From Hamiltosporidium tvaerminnensis (Eukaryota; Microsporidia; Dubosqiidae), in the NCBI GenBank assembly GCA_022605425.2, contig CM061254.1, positions 496,001 through 560,000 on the forward strand: a stretch of 64,000 bases of DNA. The letters are read 5' to 3'. Each line of letters begins with the position of its first letter. Positions within the stretch are counted from its first letter, which is position 1. Below, piece after piece: positions 32,481 to 43,297 of this stretch. Position numbers and translations under genes: made by a program. Under the pieces are notes generated by a model. It worked only from the letters and a program-made list of their open reading frames with translations. It was not told the origin of the DNA and made no database searches.

Positions 32481-32735
32481 ATTTCTGTATCTATAATTCC
32501 GAATTTTATTATCTCAGATTTAACATTATTTATCAGAACCATAATAAAAAACAAATAAAAGATTTTTTGGCTTTGTTATTCATCAAAAGGACTTGCATAT
32601 TCATTTTGAAAGGCACTACTACTTTATTTTAATAACGTAATTGAAATTAATTTATTTGAGTCTAAACTGTAAATTTAAAAAAATTGTTTTTTTTTAGTTC
32701 ACCGTTAATTACTTTAAAAAATTAATCTTGATTTT

Positions 32736-32948
32736 TTAAAAACTTAAAATAATTATAATACGACAAATTTTATTTATGGTGAATGGTATTCTGTTCTTTT
32801 TAATTAATTGAAAGTTCACAATTTTCCCTTTTTTTTCATTTAGAGTTTCGATTTTTTGAAGCAGAAATTGAATACTCGGAGTGTAAATATTCAAGACCTT
32901 AATTTCTCCTTGAGAACTAGAAAAGTAAGCTTTCCCAAATGAATTCAT
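32736..32948 (-). CDS. Unrecognised 70-residue frame with CCCCC upstream
   Basis: A minus-strand frame begins MNSFGKAYFSSSQGEIKVLN and continues with a plausible beta/alpha pattern before ending in a hydrophobic tail. CCCCC on the minus strand lies about 20 nt upstream (plus strand ggggg near 32968-32972). It may be the first exon or N-terminal stub of a longer gene. I cannot name it; chance is a real alternative in AT-rich DNA. Nothing else is seen in 32481-33419. Confidence 0.25.
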   Translation of the reverse strand: MNSFGKAYFSSSQGEIKVLNIYTPSIQFLLQKIETLNEKKGKIVNFQLIKKNRIPFTINKICRIIIILSF

Positions 32949-33419
32949 GATTTCAAACGATTTACATGGGGGTTATATAGTCCGATCTACACTTCGATTT
33001 TATTTTTGCGAAAATTCACAAATTTATTTCCAATCATAAGATAAAAACTTAAATTACAAAATAAAAAATACATTTAAGAATGTAAAGAACCACCGAAAAA
33101 AACCTTTAAAATAGTTACAAAATAATCGCAAAATTATAAAAAATATTTTCAAAACTCTAAAAGTCAGTCATTTCTATTTTAAGATATTCAAAATGCTTTT
33201 TTTGTTTAAATTAAATTTCTTTCTGTATTTAGAAGATAGCCATATAATTATTAGAAATGATTTCAGAATACAGTTTGTGAATGATAAAGGCAGATTTTAT
33301 ATTCAATTTATTGTACTTTATAAATCAATTTTAAATTTTTTAAATCGATCTATCTATATTTGGTCTATTTAAAGAATTTTTTCTATAATAGTGGTCGAAA
33401 GTGTGACAAACATTAAAAC

Positions 33420-34080
33420 TATCTGTTTTGAAATTTATAAGAGAAATTAGTGCGAAGCAATTATTTGAACTTGTGGTCAAATAAGTGCCAGAATGCTCTT
33501 TTGTTTCATAGGAAATATATAACGAGGAAATAATCTATAAAACAGTGCAAGGTATATTCAAAGAAGTTTGTGGTCTATTATGTAACTATATTAGAAACCA
33601 CTTCTGAAATTTTGAGTAATGGTTGTGAAAACAACATGGAATCTAATCTTGCTTACCCGGTTAGAAGACTTGGCGCTTATGAGATACAAAAAAATATCTT
33701 TCCAAATTCAGAAAAGCCGACTAGCAGGTTATATCCGTGGGTATACGATTGCAATTTCCGGGTCGATCCATCTAAATCGCTAAGATATATATGAGCCGAA
33801 ATATATTTGGTCAAGAATAGGATACCAAGTAAAATGCTGCCTAGTCTCGAGAAGCCCGGGATAGACTTCAAATACAATCATACACCATGCAACGTATATT
33901 AACGAACCCAAGGCAACTGCCTTGCCTATTAATTGGAATATACACAATTTTTAGATAAAAGGCTTATAGATGTAGGTATCGCCGGGGTAGATAGAGTGAT
34001 AAGGTGCATATTATTATGTTAAACCTAGAACCGCGTTAATGTCATGAAACAAATATAACACTGCCCCTATTTTAAAAAGA
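33420..34080 (+). mobile_element. Internally deleted non-autonomous LINE derivative, copy 3
   Basis: The 3' half is well preserved: cttgcttacccggttagaag, agcaggttatatccgtgggt, ttaacgaacccaaggcaact, gatgtaggtatcgccggggt and gttaaacctagaaccgcgtt, all shared with 12480-12960 and 4440-4945. The 5' half (33420-33620) is more eroded but collinear with copy 1 (tttgtttcatag; gaaatt.tgag). A 74-codon frame inside (33570-33794) is not conserved among copies and is not a gene. Confidence 0.78.
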
Positions 34081-34916
34081 TGTGATACTTTTAAATAAAC
34101 AATTCTTTAAAATGTTTAAGTCGGGCTTGAATCTTTTTTTAAATTCTTGCAATAGAAATAGTTTAAATTTAATTGCAATGTTTTTTTCTGTGTTTAGCTG
34201 TAATGGTATACTGCTATAGAATCACGAAGCTGCAATACAGGGGAGAATTTTAAGTTTCTAACTTCTTGTTTTAACCGTTTTTTTAGCCAGCGATAGAAAA
34301 AACATATTTTAATTCACATTTATATACATTAAAAGATTTATATACCTTGAAGGATTTTCAATCTTTGCGAGTATCCGACCAAATTTCGTCTATACAGCCA
34401 AGAAAACTATTCTATGGTATTTTTGACAATTATCTTCTGATCACTAGATATATTTTGCATTAAAAAAAAAGGTTTCAGCTCTGAAAGGTATTTATTATAG
34501 AGTAGTTGTAAATTTTGCAAACATAGATTTCTGGATGATAAAGGCGTAATATAATCTCAAATGTACAAAAGAAAAACAATATTTGATTCGGTGTATTTCT
34601 TAGTCATTTTAATAAAAACTTATTTTAGTCTATACAAATAAAAGGCTCGCAGATTATTGTAACATATCTTCTTATATCAATCTTCCCTTCTTCTTCACCC
34701 CTGGTTATTTGAAATATTCTCTATTGATTTCATTTTATGCGAGCCGAATTTCTAGTTTTACCCATAACTTCATAAAAAATTGTATAAAAAATTTGAAAAA
34801 AGAAAATTGAAAAAAAATTGTAAGAAAATACAAAATCAAACAAAAAATCAAACAAAAATATATAAACCATTAATAATCTTCAAATAAAAAAACGAATAAA
34901 ATAATAATTACTTAAC
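34081..34916. other. AT-rich spacer with a possible LRR-gene remnant
   Basis: Near 34325-34370 the plus strand reads tataccttgaaggattttca, like tatcttgaggatttgcaatc near the start of the LRR gene at about 5423. This may be a trace of a third family member but is too short to call. No other gene is seen. Confidence 0.25.
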
Positions 34917-35274
34917 TCATAATTTAATTGATTCTTTCATCTTAAGAAGTGGATTGATTCTCTCTTTTCTAGCATGTACCGATCTAACTCTTACTATTCT
35001 CATATGACACGCACAAGAAACACAATGCTGTTGTTTACTAAACAACTTAGGTATTTCATACGTTTCATATATAGAAGCTGCTTTTATATCATCATAAGCT
35101 GCTTGTTCAATAAGATTTCTAATTTGAAATCTTTTTATTATTTTATCCTTTGGACATGCTCTTGAACAATGGTCACATCTTATAAATGAAACGTGTCCTC
35201 GATTTTTCTTTGCTCTTCCATGATTTCTACGTTTTACAGTCTTAAATAAGAAAAATGTATTAAAAACTTACCAT
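34917..35274 (-). CDS. RPS26: 40S ribosomal protein S26 (eS26) with a 31-nt intron after the start codon
   Basis: Exon 1 is only the ATG (35274-35272), the intron is 35271-35241, and exon 2 is 35240-34917. The spliced product of 108 residues begins MTVKRRNHGRAKKNRGHV, matching the conserved eS26 start (MTKKRRNNGRAKKGRGH). Zinc-binding cysteines appear as IRCDHCSRACPKDK and CVSCACH, and KRFQIRNLIEQAA and KLFSKQQH are also family blocks. eS26 sits at the mRNA exit channel of the small subunit. Its C-terminus is shorter than in yeast (119 residues), with the Pro-rich tail reduced. An intron directly after ATG is a classic position in microsporidian ribosomal protein genes. CCCC lies 5 nt upstream of the ATG. 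Confidence 0.95.
35241..35271 (-). other. Spliceosomal intron, 31 nt, in RPS26
   Basis: The minus strand reads GTAAGTTTTTAATAC ... CTTATTTAAG. Removal fuses ATG to ACT-GTA-AAA-CGT and gives the conserved eS26 N-terminus; without splicing no ATG precedes the conserved block in frame. Confidence 0.93.
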
Positions 35275-35279
35275 TTTAT

Positions 35280-35283
35280 GGGG
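35280..35283 (-). promoter_or_regulatory. CCCC motif upstream of RPS26
   Basis: Minus-strand ACCCCATAAA places CCCC 5 nt before the ATG, the strongest and closest match to the gene-start motif seen on the other core genes. Confidence 0.55.
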
Positions 35284-35333
35284 TAAAGAAAATAAATTAT
35301 AAAAGAAGAACAGAAGTTTATAGACACATTTAA

Positions 35334-35620
35334 AAGGTAGGATATGATTTTAAAAAAAGGGTAATATTTAATTATAAAGTGTGTTATTTAATGGTAGGGT
35401 ATGATTTAAGTAAAATATTTCTAATTAAAGTGTTCTAAACTAAGGGTGTGGTAATGGTAGGGTATGATTTAAAACCAGTGTGTTATTAATTATAAAGTGT
35501 TTTAAACCAAGGGTGTGGTAATGGTAGGGTATGATTTAAGTAAAGTGTTATTTATATAAAAGTGTTCTAAACTAAGGGTGTGGTAATGGTAGGGTATGAT
35601 TTAAGTAAAGTGTTATTTAC
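35334..35620. repeat. 63-67-bp minisatellite, about 4-5 units
   Basis: ggtagggtatgattta recurs at 35393, 35456, 35523 and 35588, with a weaker first unit near 35334. Each unit also carries gtgttctaaactaagggtgt. It sits just upstream of RPS26, outside its CCCC motif. Confidence 0.88.
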
Positions 35621-35839
35621 CAGTAAAATATGCCTGATTAAATGTTTGTTATTTAAAGGTAGGTTATTATTCAATTAATATGGTATTATCTATAAATCTA
35701 ACGAAAAATGATTTTCTTGATAATTTTTTAGTTTATAAACACCACAATTTTTTTATGAAAATTAAATATTTTATATTTTTTTGATGGCAGGAATGCATTT
35801 ATAGGGTTAATATAGTATATTACTTTCTTAATTTAACTA

Positions 35840-36260
35840 ATATCTCTTAGATATGTGTACGTCATTAAAAATTTTCAACCAAAGGGTGTATATAACCCAT
35901 AATAAAGTGAGGAAGTTTTTCTGGTCTCTTAATATCATTTTTCCTGGTTTCAATCGCTAGTTGAAGCCTACCTTGGGTTTCCAAATATGTCTTACATTCC
36001 CACTTACTTCACATTTTCCAAACCAAATAGACTTTAAGCTAAGATATATCTCAGAGACCCACACAGAGTCCATCTAGACACTCAATGTCATACCACTTAA
36101 TATAATTTGCTATTTATCTTTCCTTGGGTTTCGCTAAGATTTATATTATTATCTCCCAGCGCTAAATCTTCTAGTTTAAGTGAGCAAAGCTAAGTTCCGA
36201 TAGATTTATATAATATCTAAATATGTTTTCAACCGTGGTTTCTAATATATTTTCATAGAA
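35840..36260 (-). mobile_element. 3' half of the non-autonomous LINE derivative, eroded copy 4
   Basis: On the minus strand tttgctcacttaaactagaa, aagtggtatgacattgagtg, tctagatggactct and gagatatatcttag align with copy 1 (cctgctcactcgggttagaa, gttggtatggcatg, tctaggtggactcc, taatatatcttatc). The order is conserved. It is too eroded to define ends. Confidence 0.62.
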
Positions 36261-36747
36261 AACTACAATCTAAGTTTTTTAAATAATTTTTTTAATATTT
36301 TGTACATCTTCTCCTCGTTATATAATTTTCCATTTAAAACAAAAAATTTAGTGGTTATTTAATCCAGTAAGAATAAAAAAAATAGTTTTCACACCAATTT
36401 CACATATTTATTACCAAGCAAATATTTTTCGAGGTGATTTTTCTCTTTTTATAGAGAAGAAATAGATTGTAATTCAAGTAAAATATTTAAAAAAGAATTG
36501 AAGTTAAATCTAAAAAAAAGTCAAAAAATCTTTAAAAAAAACTTACATGAGTACAATGAAGAGAAGAATTGTAATTAAAAAAATAAAATTAAACAAAATA
36601 GGTTTATTTTCTTATATACGAAGATATAAATTTGTAATGTGTATAAGTGATAAGAGTAACTCATTTAGTATTTCTCTAAGTGTTAAAGATGGTTGAGTTG
36701 GGTATGTTTTTATAAGTTCAGATGAAACAATAAGAGTAAGAATTTTT
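36261..36747. other. AT-rich spacer, no gene seen
   Basis: A lone ACTTAC on the plus strand near 36541 would be a GTAAGT on the minus strand, but no coding exon flanks it. No repeat was recognised. Confidence 0.4.
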
Positions 36748-37654
36748 ATGGACGAAATACTTTTAAATGAATTTTATTTTGAAGTTAAAAATGGAAATGG
36801 AATTATAGAAATAGAAAATTCGTATTTTAAAGGATGTATGGAGTATTTGTGTGTGGATTCTTTATTTTCTTATTTGGAATTTAAAGATGAATATAAATTG
36901 GAAAATACAGTTGATAATGAATTGAAGAATAAAATTGATAATGAATTTGAATATAAATTAAAAAATAAAGTTGATAATGAATTGAAGAATGAATTTAACA
37001 ATAAAGGTGACAATAAAATTGACAATAAAGTTGATAATGAATTTGACAATAAAATTGATAATGAAATTAAATTTGTTGAAGAAATTAAATATTATAAAAA
37101 TAATTTTTGTGCATTTAAAGTTTATGATGGTCGTATTTATTATTTAGATTATTCTGATTTAAGAATATCTTGGAACAAAATAGAAAACAGATTTAAAAAC
37201 GAATTACCGTGTAGATGGGAAAAGAAGGAAAACAAAGATGGAAATATTTTTTATATAAATCATAATAATTGTACAACCACATGGAAACATCCAATTACAT
37301 CTTATAGAATGGTTAGAATTGTACAGAAAATGGAAAAATATATTTTTTATTCTAAATTACGGGATTTTTTATATCCTTTTAATTCACAAATCATTTCTTT
37401 ATCAGTTAAAAGAAATTTTTATGTTCAATCAACGGCACTCAAACTCATAGAAAGTACACAAGCAGATCTTTTAAAAAATATTTTTATAGAATTTATAGAT
37501 GAAATAGGAGAAGACCATGGTGCTTTACTTAGAGAATACTTTTATGAAACATCATTATAAATTGCACAAGATTATAGAATTCAAGATGTTGGTAGTTTTT
37601 ATGATGTAAAACCCATGACTGAACAGTATTTTAAAGACGTGGAATATTTAATTC

Positions 37655-37666
37655 CTGAAAATTTAA
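37655..37666. repeat. Target-site duplication of the HECT-gene retrotransposon, left copy
   Basis: ctgaaaatttaa, repeated at 41475-41486. It reads through in frame as PENL on both sides, so joining the flanks restores the HECT reading frame at this point. Confidence 0.85.
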
Positions 37667-40600
37667 TATTTTTTATTTAATAAAATTCTGGGTTAAAATA
37701 TTTTTTACCATTTTTACATGTTTTCTTCTACCTCTTTAACCACTTTTGTCTCTTCCTCCAAATCCGACTCTTCATTTATGTTATTGGTCGGTTCCTCTAA
37801 AGTGGTTCCTCCTTGTAAAATAAAGGGGGCTTTATATTTTGGTTTAAAATTTTTGGCACCATCTTCCTCTGTTTTCGCTTTTTTTAAAGGGGGTATTGGT
37901 TCCTCATGCATCTCTGATCTCATAATAACACCCATTGACGCTCTCTCCCAGCTCTCTTCGGCATTTAGTCCTGACTCAAGTCCTCTTCGTCGATCAAAGG
38001 AAATAGTTTCGACTGTCTTTTTAAGTACTATAGACTGAATGTATGCTTCTACATTCATGGGTATTTCTAGTCTTTTAAGATGAGATTTATGGTATTTTGT
38101 CACAATACCGTCCCAGGTCATCACATAAGGGATTATCTCAACACTACACTTATAAATAAGGCCCAACTCATTGGCTAGCAGGTCATACTTACTAAGTTTT
38201 TCAGTTTCAACTATTTGAAGTGAATCTTGGGAAGTGATTCCTACTTCAATTAGTGTTATCTTATTCTTCTTCTTATCTAAAATAAATATTTCGGGTCTGT
38301 TATTCCGAATTTTAACATCAGTTTTTATTCTGGTGTCCACTCTTATCTCTGCATACTCATTATCAAGAATTTCTTGAACTGAGTGGCTCCTTATTCGTTT
38401 TGAAGACTTAAACTTATATCTATTTAGAAGGAGAAGGTGTAGGCATCTAACCACTTCATTATGCCGTCTAGTGTAATCATGGCCTAGCATTTTTTCACAT
38501 CTAGTTGCTAGATGATCCACAGTCTTACCAGACTTCCCGCAATGTTGACACACACCATCTGCTCCCCAGAATACATTTCTATCCTGGATATAGCAGAACA
38601 CAGCTTCATTTCGTGGCCTAATATTTCCTCTCTTTAGCCATCTTGAAGAGTCACTAACACTCACAAGCTCATTTTTCCTTGCATTATATAACTTTGAATG
38701 GAGTTTTCGTTTTTCTATTTCGTTATATAGTTTTGCAAGTTGAGCTTCTTCTAAACTTTTTTAGTGACTTCTTCTACCAACCTGTACTTTACTTTTAAGA
38801 AGCCTTTTATTAGTGCAAGATGGGTTTTATTATTATTCTCCACCTTGAGGATTGCAGCTCGTCTAGTTGATATTTCTTTACTTTTTTCCAGACAATCCAA
38901 GAGTTGCAGAAGCATATGTTCGCTTCGCAACTCAACACTATGTAGGCCTCTTCCAAGTTCTGTTCTAGGAAGGTATAAACGCTCTTTACATCCTAGGCGG
39001 AGATGTATCTTATTCTTAACGACACCGCACGCACTGCATCATCTAACTTAGAGAAGTCAGCTGGTTCAAGTCGAAGTACTCCTATATGATAGTTTAGTAA
39101 AGAAATTTAATGTTGGTTAATGGCTTGAAATAAATTTTTTGCGTTTAATCTAGTGTGACAAAGTCTTTCAACTCTTGATATAAGTTTGCTTTGTACTTCT
39201 TCAAATAAGCTACGTGTTGGAATTCCTCTGCTATCTTCTATTATTCCTAAATATTTGTAAACACTAACACCTTCTAGAAGAGTTGCAGTATCTTCACAAC
39301 ACGTATCATTTGTGGCTGACTTCTCTTTGTTTAATCTCTAACCCAATCACCTCTAAAAATTCCTTTGCCTCGTCTGTCATAGCACTCAATGTCGAACTGT
39401 CTTTAGCAAGGAGCTTAAGATCATCAATAAACAAGATATGATTAGTAGAATGGGATTCTGCATCTGTTTGTACTGTCACTTTTGTGTTTTTTTCATTAAG
39501 CTTTCGGCTTAATGGATCCATACACAACACAAATAACAAAGGTGACAGACTTTCTCCTTGTAGAATCCCTCTATCAATCTTCTTGCTCATGATTTTTTCA
39601 GGCCCTACTGATATATCAATTTTCCATTTTGATATAATTACCTTAATAAATTTCAGGATCCAATCAGGTAAATTAAGGTTTTCAATGCATTGAGTTAAAT
39701 AAGCATGATCTATTGAATCATAAGCTTTTTTAACATCAATCCATGTTGCCTTAAGATTATTTCCATACTCTTTATTTAAGGCAATATTCAGTAGAGCCTG
39801 CTCTTTCGCTCCCTGCACACCTCTTACTGCTCCCAACTGGTTCTCCGCAAGCAACCCTCACATTTCCACTTCAATTTGAACGACTTTCGTTACACACTTA
39901 GTCGTTAAATTGTAGAGGTTGGACATAAAAGTGATTGGCCTGTAGTCAGAGCCTCTTCGTGGAATTCTTTTCGGTATCAAATACGTAAGCCCGCAGTAAA
40001 ACTAATCAGCTTGAGTTGTTCCTTCTAAACATATAACTTTCACAATATCATAAAGATATTTGTGTAGAGTTGTAAGTTTCTTAATGAAAAAATTGTAAAT
40101 ACCATCAATTCCAGCAGCTTTCCAATTGGGAAGCCAATTAATGATATTTACAAATTCATCAAGTGAAGGAAACGTGGTCGGATGATTATCTGATACAAAT
40201 GGAATCAAATAATCATCATACGTGACTGTGTCATCATTTTTGTTCCACATTGTAGACCAAAAACTCACAATTTCATCACGGCTAACCACATGCTCGGATT
40301 CTACACGCTCAGATAACCCACGATAAAATCGACCTCGGAAAAGCTCAAACATACGATTCTTTTTTCGGAATTGCTTCCTACTTTCATGCATCGTAATTTT
40401 TTTCTCGTAAACATTCAAAGACTCATTCTTCTTAACTAAAGCCTCAGAAAGATCAGTTACGCTGCTCAAGTTTAAATTAAACTCTCGCATGATTTTCTTA
40501 AGGCTCTTCGTTTCCGAAGTGGAGAGCTTTTCCTGCTTACGAGCCTTCTCGAGAAGATCTTTGGAAAGTACTAACTTAGAAATTTTACTTTCTATGTTTT

Positions 40601-41474
40601 TTTTCCAAGCGGATCTAGGCTTTTCTTTGCGTGTTGCCTCGTCATAGCATACCTGCGCAGCTTGCATGATATACGCGGCTTCCGTAATTGACTCAGGTAC
40701 ATGAGCTCCTGCATATTCACTGACTACTCGATTAATGAGATCCAGAACTTTACTATCAACCAATTCATTTGGATGTTTTCTAGTTCGGACCACCACTTTT
40801 CCAATTTCGTTCTCAGAGATTTCTTTGATTTTACTCAAGAATTTATCTCTCAGGTTTATGTACTCCGTGGTGTCGGTCAAGGTGCATGTATCAGCGAGAC
40901 AAGTGGCGATTCTACGTCGCTCTCCATTCTCTTCTGATTTTACATCCTTTCCCATCTCACTTTGTGCCAATTTTTTTAACACTTCGAGAGTTTCAGTGCA
41001 GCCGAATTTCTCATTATAGTACCTGTGAAGCTCTGTCCAGCCATTTCTTGGCATTCTTTCAAACCTTGTCTGTACTGCAAAAAAAACAATTCGAGGCCAT
41101 TCCTTCGGGTCGGCTGTTACGGAATCGAATATCGTCCGCAATGCCATTAGCCTGTTACCTTCTGGAATAGCTAGAGTACAGGGGCTTGTCATGTCGTACG
41201 ATGGCTCGCACGCAGAGACTTCAACCGAAGAGGGAACTGGTGCATTAGGCGAAGGTAAGGTGTCAAGCCCACTATTTTGCATTTTACTGCATGTTTGGCT
41301 TGGTGGTGGAGGTGTTATTGTTGTGTAGGAGGAGGAAGGTAGGGGAATCGCCGGTGGATGTAGCTTACATTTTTGTATCTCACTATCACTCTTTTTCACC
41401 TCATCAGCGTCGTTTGCAGCCTTTATTTTGGTATTATTCGATATTTCGCTGCTAACATTTTTCTTTCTACCCAT
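37667..41474 (-). mobile_element. Complete RLE-type non-LTR retrotransposon inserted in the HECT gene
   Basis: The element is bounded by a 12-bp direct repeat ctgaaaatttaa at 37655-37666 and 41475-41486. The element's first bases on the minus strand are the ATG (41474-41472) of its single frame, so there is no 5' leader; the stop at 37714-37716 leaves only a ~47-bp tail. The reconstructed layout is ~1,250 codons: unique N-terminal half (MGRKKNVSSE..., 490 codons to 40002), RT (WKAAGIDGIYNF, WIDVKKAYDSIDH, ILQGESLSPLLF, FIDDLKLLA), zinc motif CQHC...H...C and restriction-like endonuclease (RPEIFILDK...LIEVGIT, KYDLL). Disabling changes include TGG to TAG at about 40005, CGA to TGA at about 39856, an inserted A near 39335 and one near 38760. 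It is the best preserved copy of the family here. Confidence 0.93.
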
Positions 41475-41486
41475 CTGAAAATTTAA
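41475..41486. repeat. Target-site duplication of the HECT-gene retrotransposon, right copy
   Basis: ctgaaaatttaa, directly adjoining the element's start ATG on the other strand. It matches 37655-37666 exactly. Confidence 0.85.
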
Positions 41487-42645
41487 AAAAATATATTAAA
41501 ATTAAAAATAAACCAAAAAATAAATTCTTTTTAAAGTCTGAAATAAATGAATATAAGGGAGAAAATAAAGCTGAAGATTTGAAAAATAAAATAGAAAATA
41601 ATTATTTAGAAAATTCCGATAAATATACATGTGAAGATAAAGATGAAATAAAATATTTAGAAAATAATTTTCAAAGTCAAAAATATCATTCTTCTAACGA
41701 AATATAAGAAAAAGTAAAAAATAATTTAGAAGATGAATTCTTTAAAAATCAAAAAAAATAAGCAAAAAAATTTTTTAAACGATGAAGCTTTTTTTACTTT
41801 TATAGGAATATTTCTAGCTCTTGCCATTGAAAATAAACAATGTATTGCAATTAATTTTAGTTTAGCTTTTTATGAAAATCTATTGAACAGAAAATATAAT
41901 TTAAGACATATACAAGATATGCACATACAATCTTCTATGAAATAGCTTTTAATGAACAAATATGATATTTATGAGGATAAATATGACGACGAGGATAATA
42001 ATTCCATTAGATATAAAAATTTGAATTGTAACAATAAAAATGTGAAATTTAAGAATATAAATGATTACGAGGAAGATTCTAAAGATATTTTTGATGAAAA
42101 TTACAAAAATAATTATCAAGAAATTAATTATCAAAATAAAAATGTAAAAGATGAAAGAAAAAAATACGTGCAAAGCTTAATTAATGAAAGACTTTTTGAA
42201 TCCAAAAAATTGCCATACAATTACATTAGGAAAGCTTTTTTTTCAATTATAAGTTATGAATTTAAAGAAATATTTTCTTGCTCAAATATTTCACAAATAT
42301 TGGTTGAAATTTATGTTTTATTTGATAATTGTTCTTTAAATTCGAAAGAAATTTTTTTTTATTTGAAATTATAGAAAACAAAAATGAAATTTATCTTAGA
42401 AAATTTATTTCTTTTATTACAGGATCAGGCACAATTCCTTTTGGTTCCATTATTTTAGGACAAATAAATATTTATATTGAAAAAACCAATGGAGTAAATT
42501 TATTATTTCGAGCAGTATCATGTTCTAATAGGTTATTTTTAAGTAGCTATGATAGTAAAAATAAAATGGAAGAAATATTAGACTTTTCATTGTTTAACAC
42601 TGAAGGATTTCATAAAGTTTAAATAAAGTATAGATTCCTCAATCA

Positions 42646-42688
42646 AAAAATGGTAAAAATATTTTAACCCAGAATTTTATTAAATAAA
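42646..42688 (+). mobile_element. 43-bp solo tail insertion of the RLE retrotransposon
   Basis: aaaaatggtaaaaatatttt and then aacccagaattttattaaat are the last ~43 bp of the element, nearly its whole 3' untranslated tail. It is flanked by tagattcctcaatca at 42631-42645 and 42689-42703, a perfect 15-bp target-site duplication. This is an extreme 5' truncation, a few bp past the stop of the HECT pseudogene. Confidence 0.9.
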
Positions 42689-42703
42689 TAGATTCCTCAA
42701 TCA

Positions 42704-43297
42704 GTATTTTAAGAATTTTAAAATGAAAGATTGTAGATGAAATTCATGTTTATGACTTCTATACCGATATGAAAATAAACTCTTTATAAATAATAATATG
42801 AAATAAAAGTTCAAAAAGTTTAATAACTGCCTTTTTGTAAAAGAATAAAGTTGTTGTCTTTTTAATTATAAAATGTAGTTTAAAAAAGGTTTAAATTATA
42901 ATAAAATGTGAGAAGAAATATTACAATAATTGATAAGAATTGCTTTTGGTAAATAAATTTCCAAAACAATCAGATTTCATCAAATTTTAAATGAAATTAC
43001 AAATAATAAAAAATTTAACTTAAATTAAGAAAAAAATGCTCCAAATATTTATTTTATTACAAATATAGAATAATTAGCTTATTATTATATATTGTTTTAA
43101 AATATTTCAGTTCTTAAAATAAAAAAATGTGAGATATAAATAAAAATGTTAAACTTAATTTTAAACAATTTATTTCAAATAAAGAAATGCAAATAAAAAA
43201 TAAACAGCCTCCATAAAGAAATATTTAATTCTTATAAAGAAAGTAAAAAAATATTAAATCTGAATAAGGAAAGTAAAAAAATATTTTTTTATAGAAA
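42704..43297. other. AT-rich spacer, no gene seen
   Basis: A/T runs without open frames, tandem arrays or recognised repeats separate the HECT pseudogene from NEDD8. A Lys/Asn-codon bias typical of coding DNA here is absent. Confidence 0.4.

Larger units (their letters stand above)
36748..42622 (+). pseudogene. Dead Rsp5/NEDD4-like WW-HECT ubiquitin ligase, split by a retrotransposon
   Basis: The 5' part (36748-37666) begins MDEILLNEFYFEV, has a DNE/KNK-rich repeat region, one WW domain (CRWEKKENKDGNIFYINHNN, with TTTWKHP) and the start of HECT (VKRNFY ... FIDEIGEDHGALLREYF). The 3' part (41475-42622) resumes in the original frame at PENLKKY after the target duplication. It continues FFTFIGIFLALAIENKQ, KKYVQSLINERLF and the C-lobe FITGSGTIPFGSI ... 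AVSCSNRLFLSSY, which keeps the catalytic Cys. Besides the 3.8-kb insertion there are stops at 37558-37560, 41704-41706 and 41943-41945, a shift near 41740 and one at a T-run near 42350. The gene is therefore dead and has kept decaying. NEDD4-family members usually have a C2 domain and several WW domains; here one WW and no clear C2 are seen. Confidence 0.86.

Noticed and set aside
33570-33794. 74-residue frame as a gene
   Set aside because: It is inside the non-autonomous LINE derivative and not conserved in the other copies.
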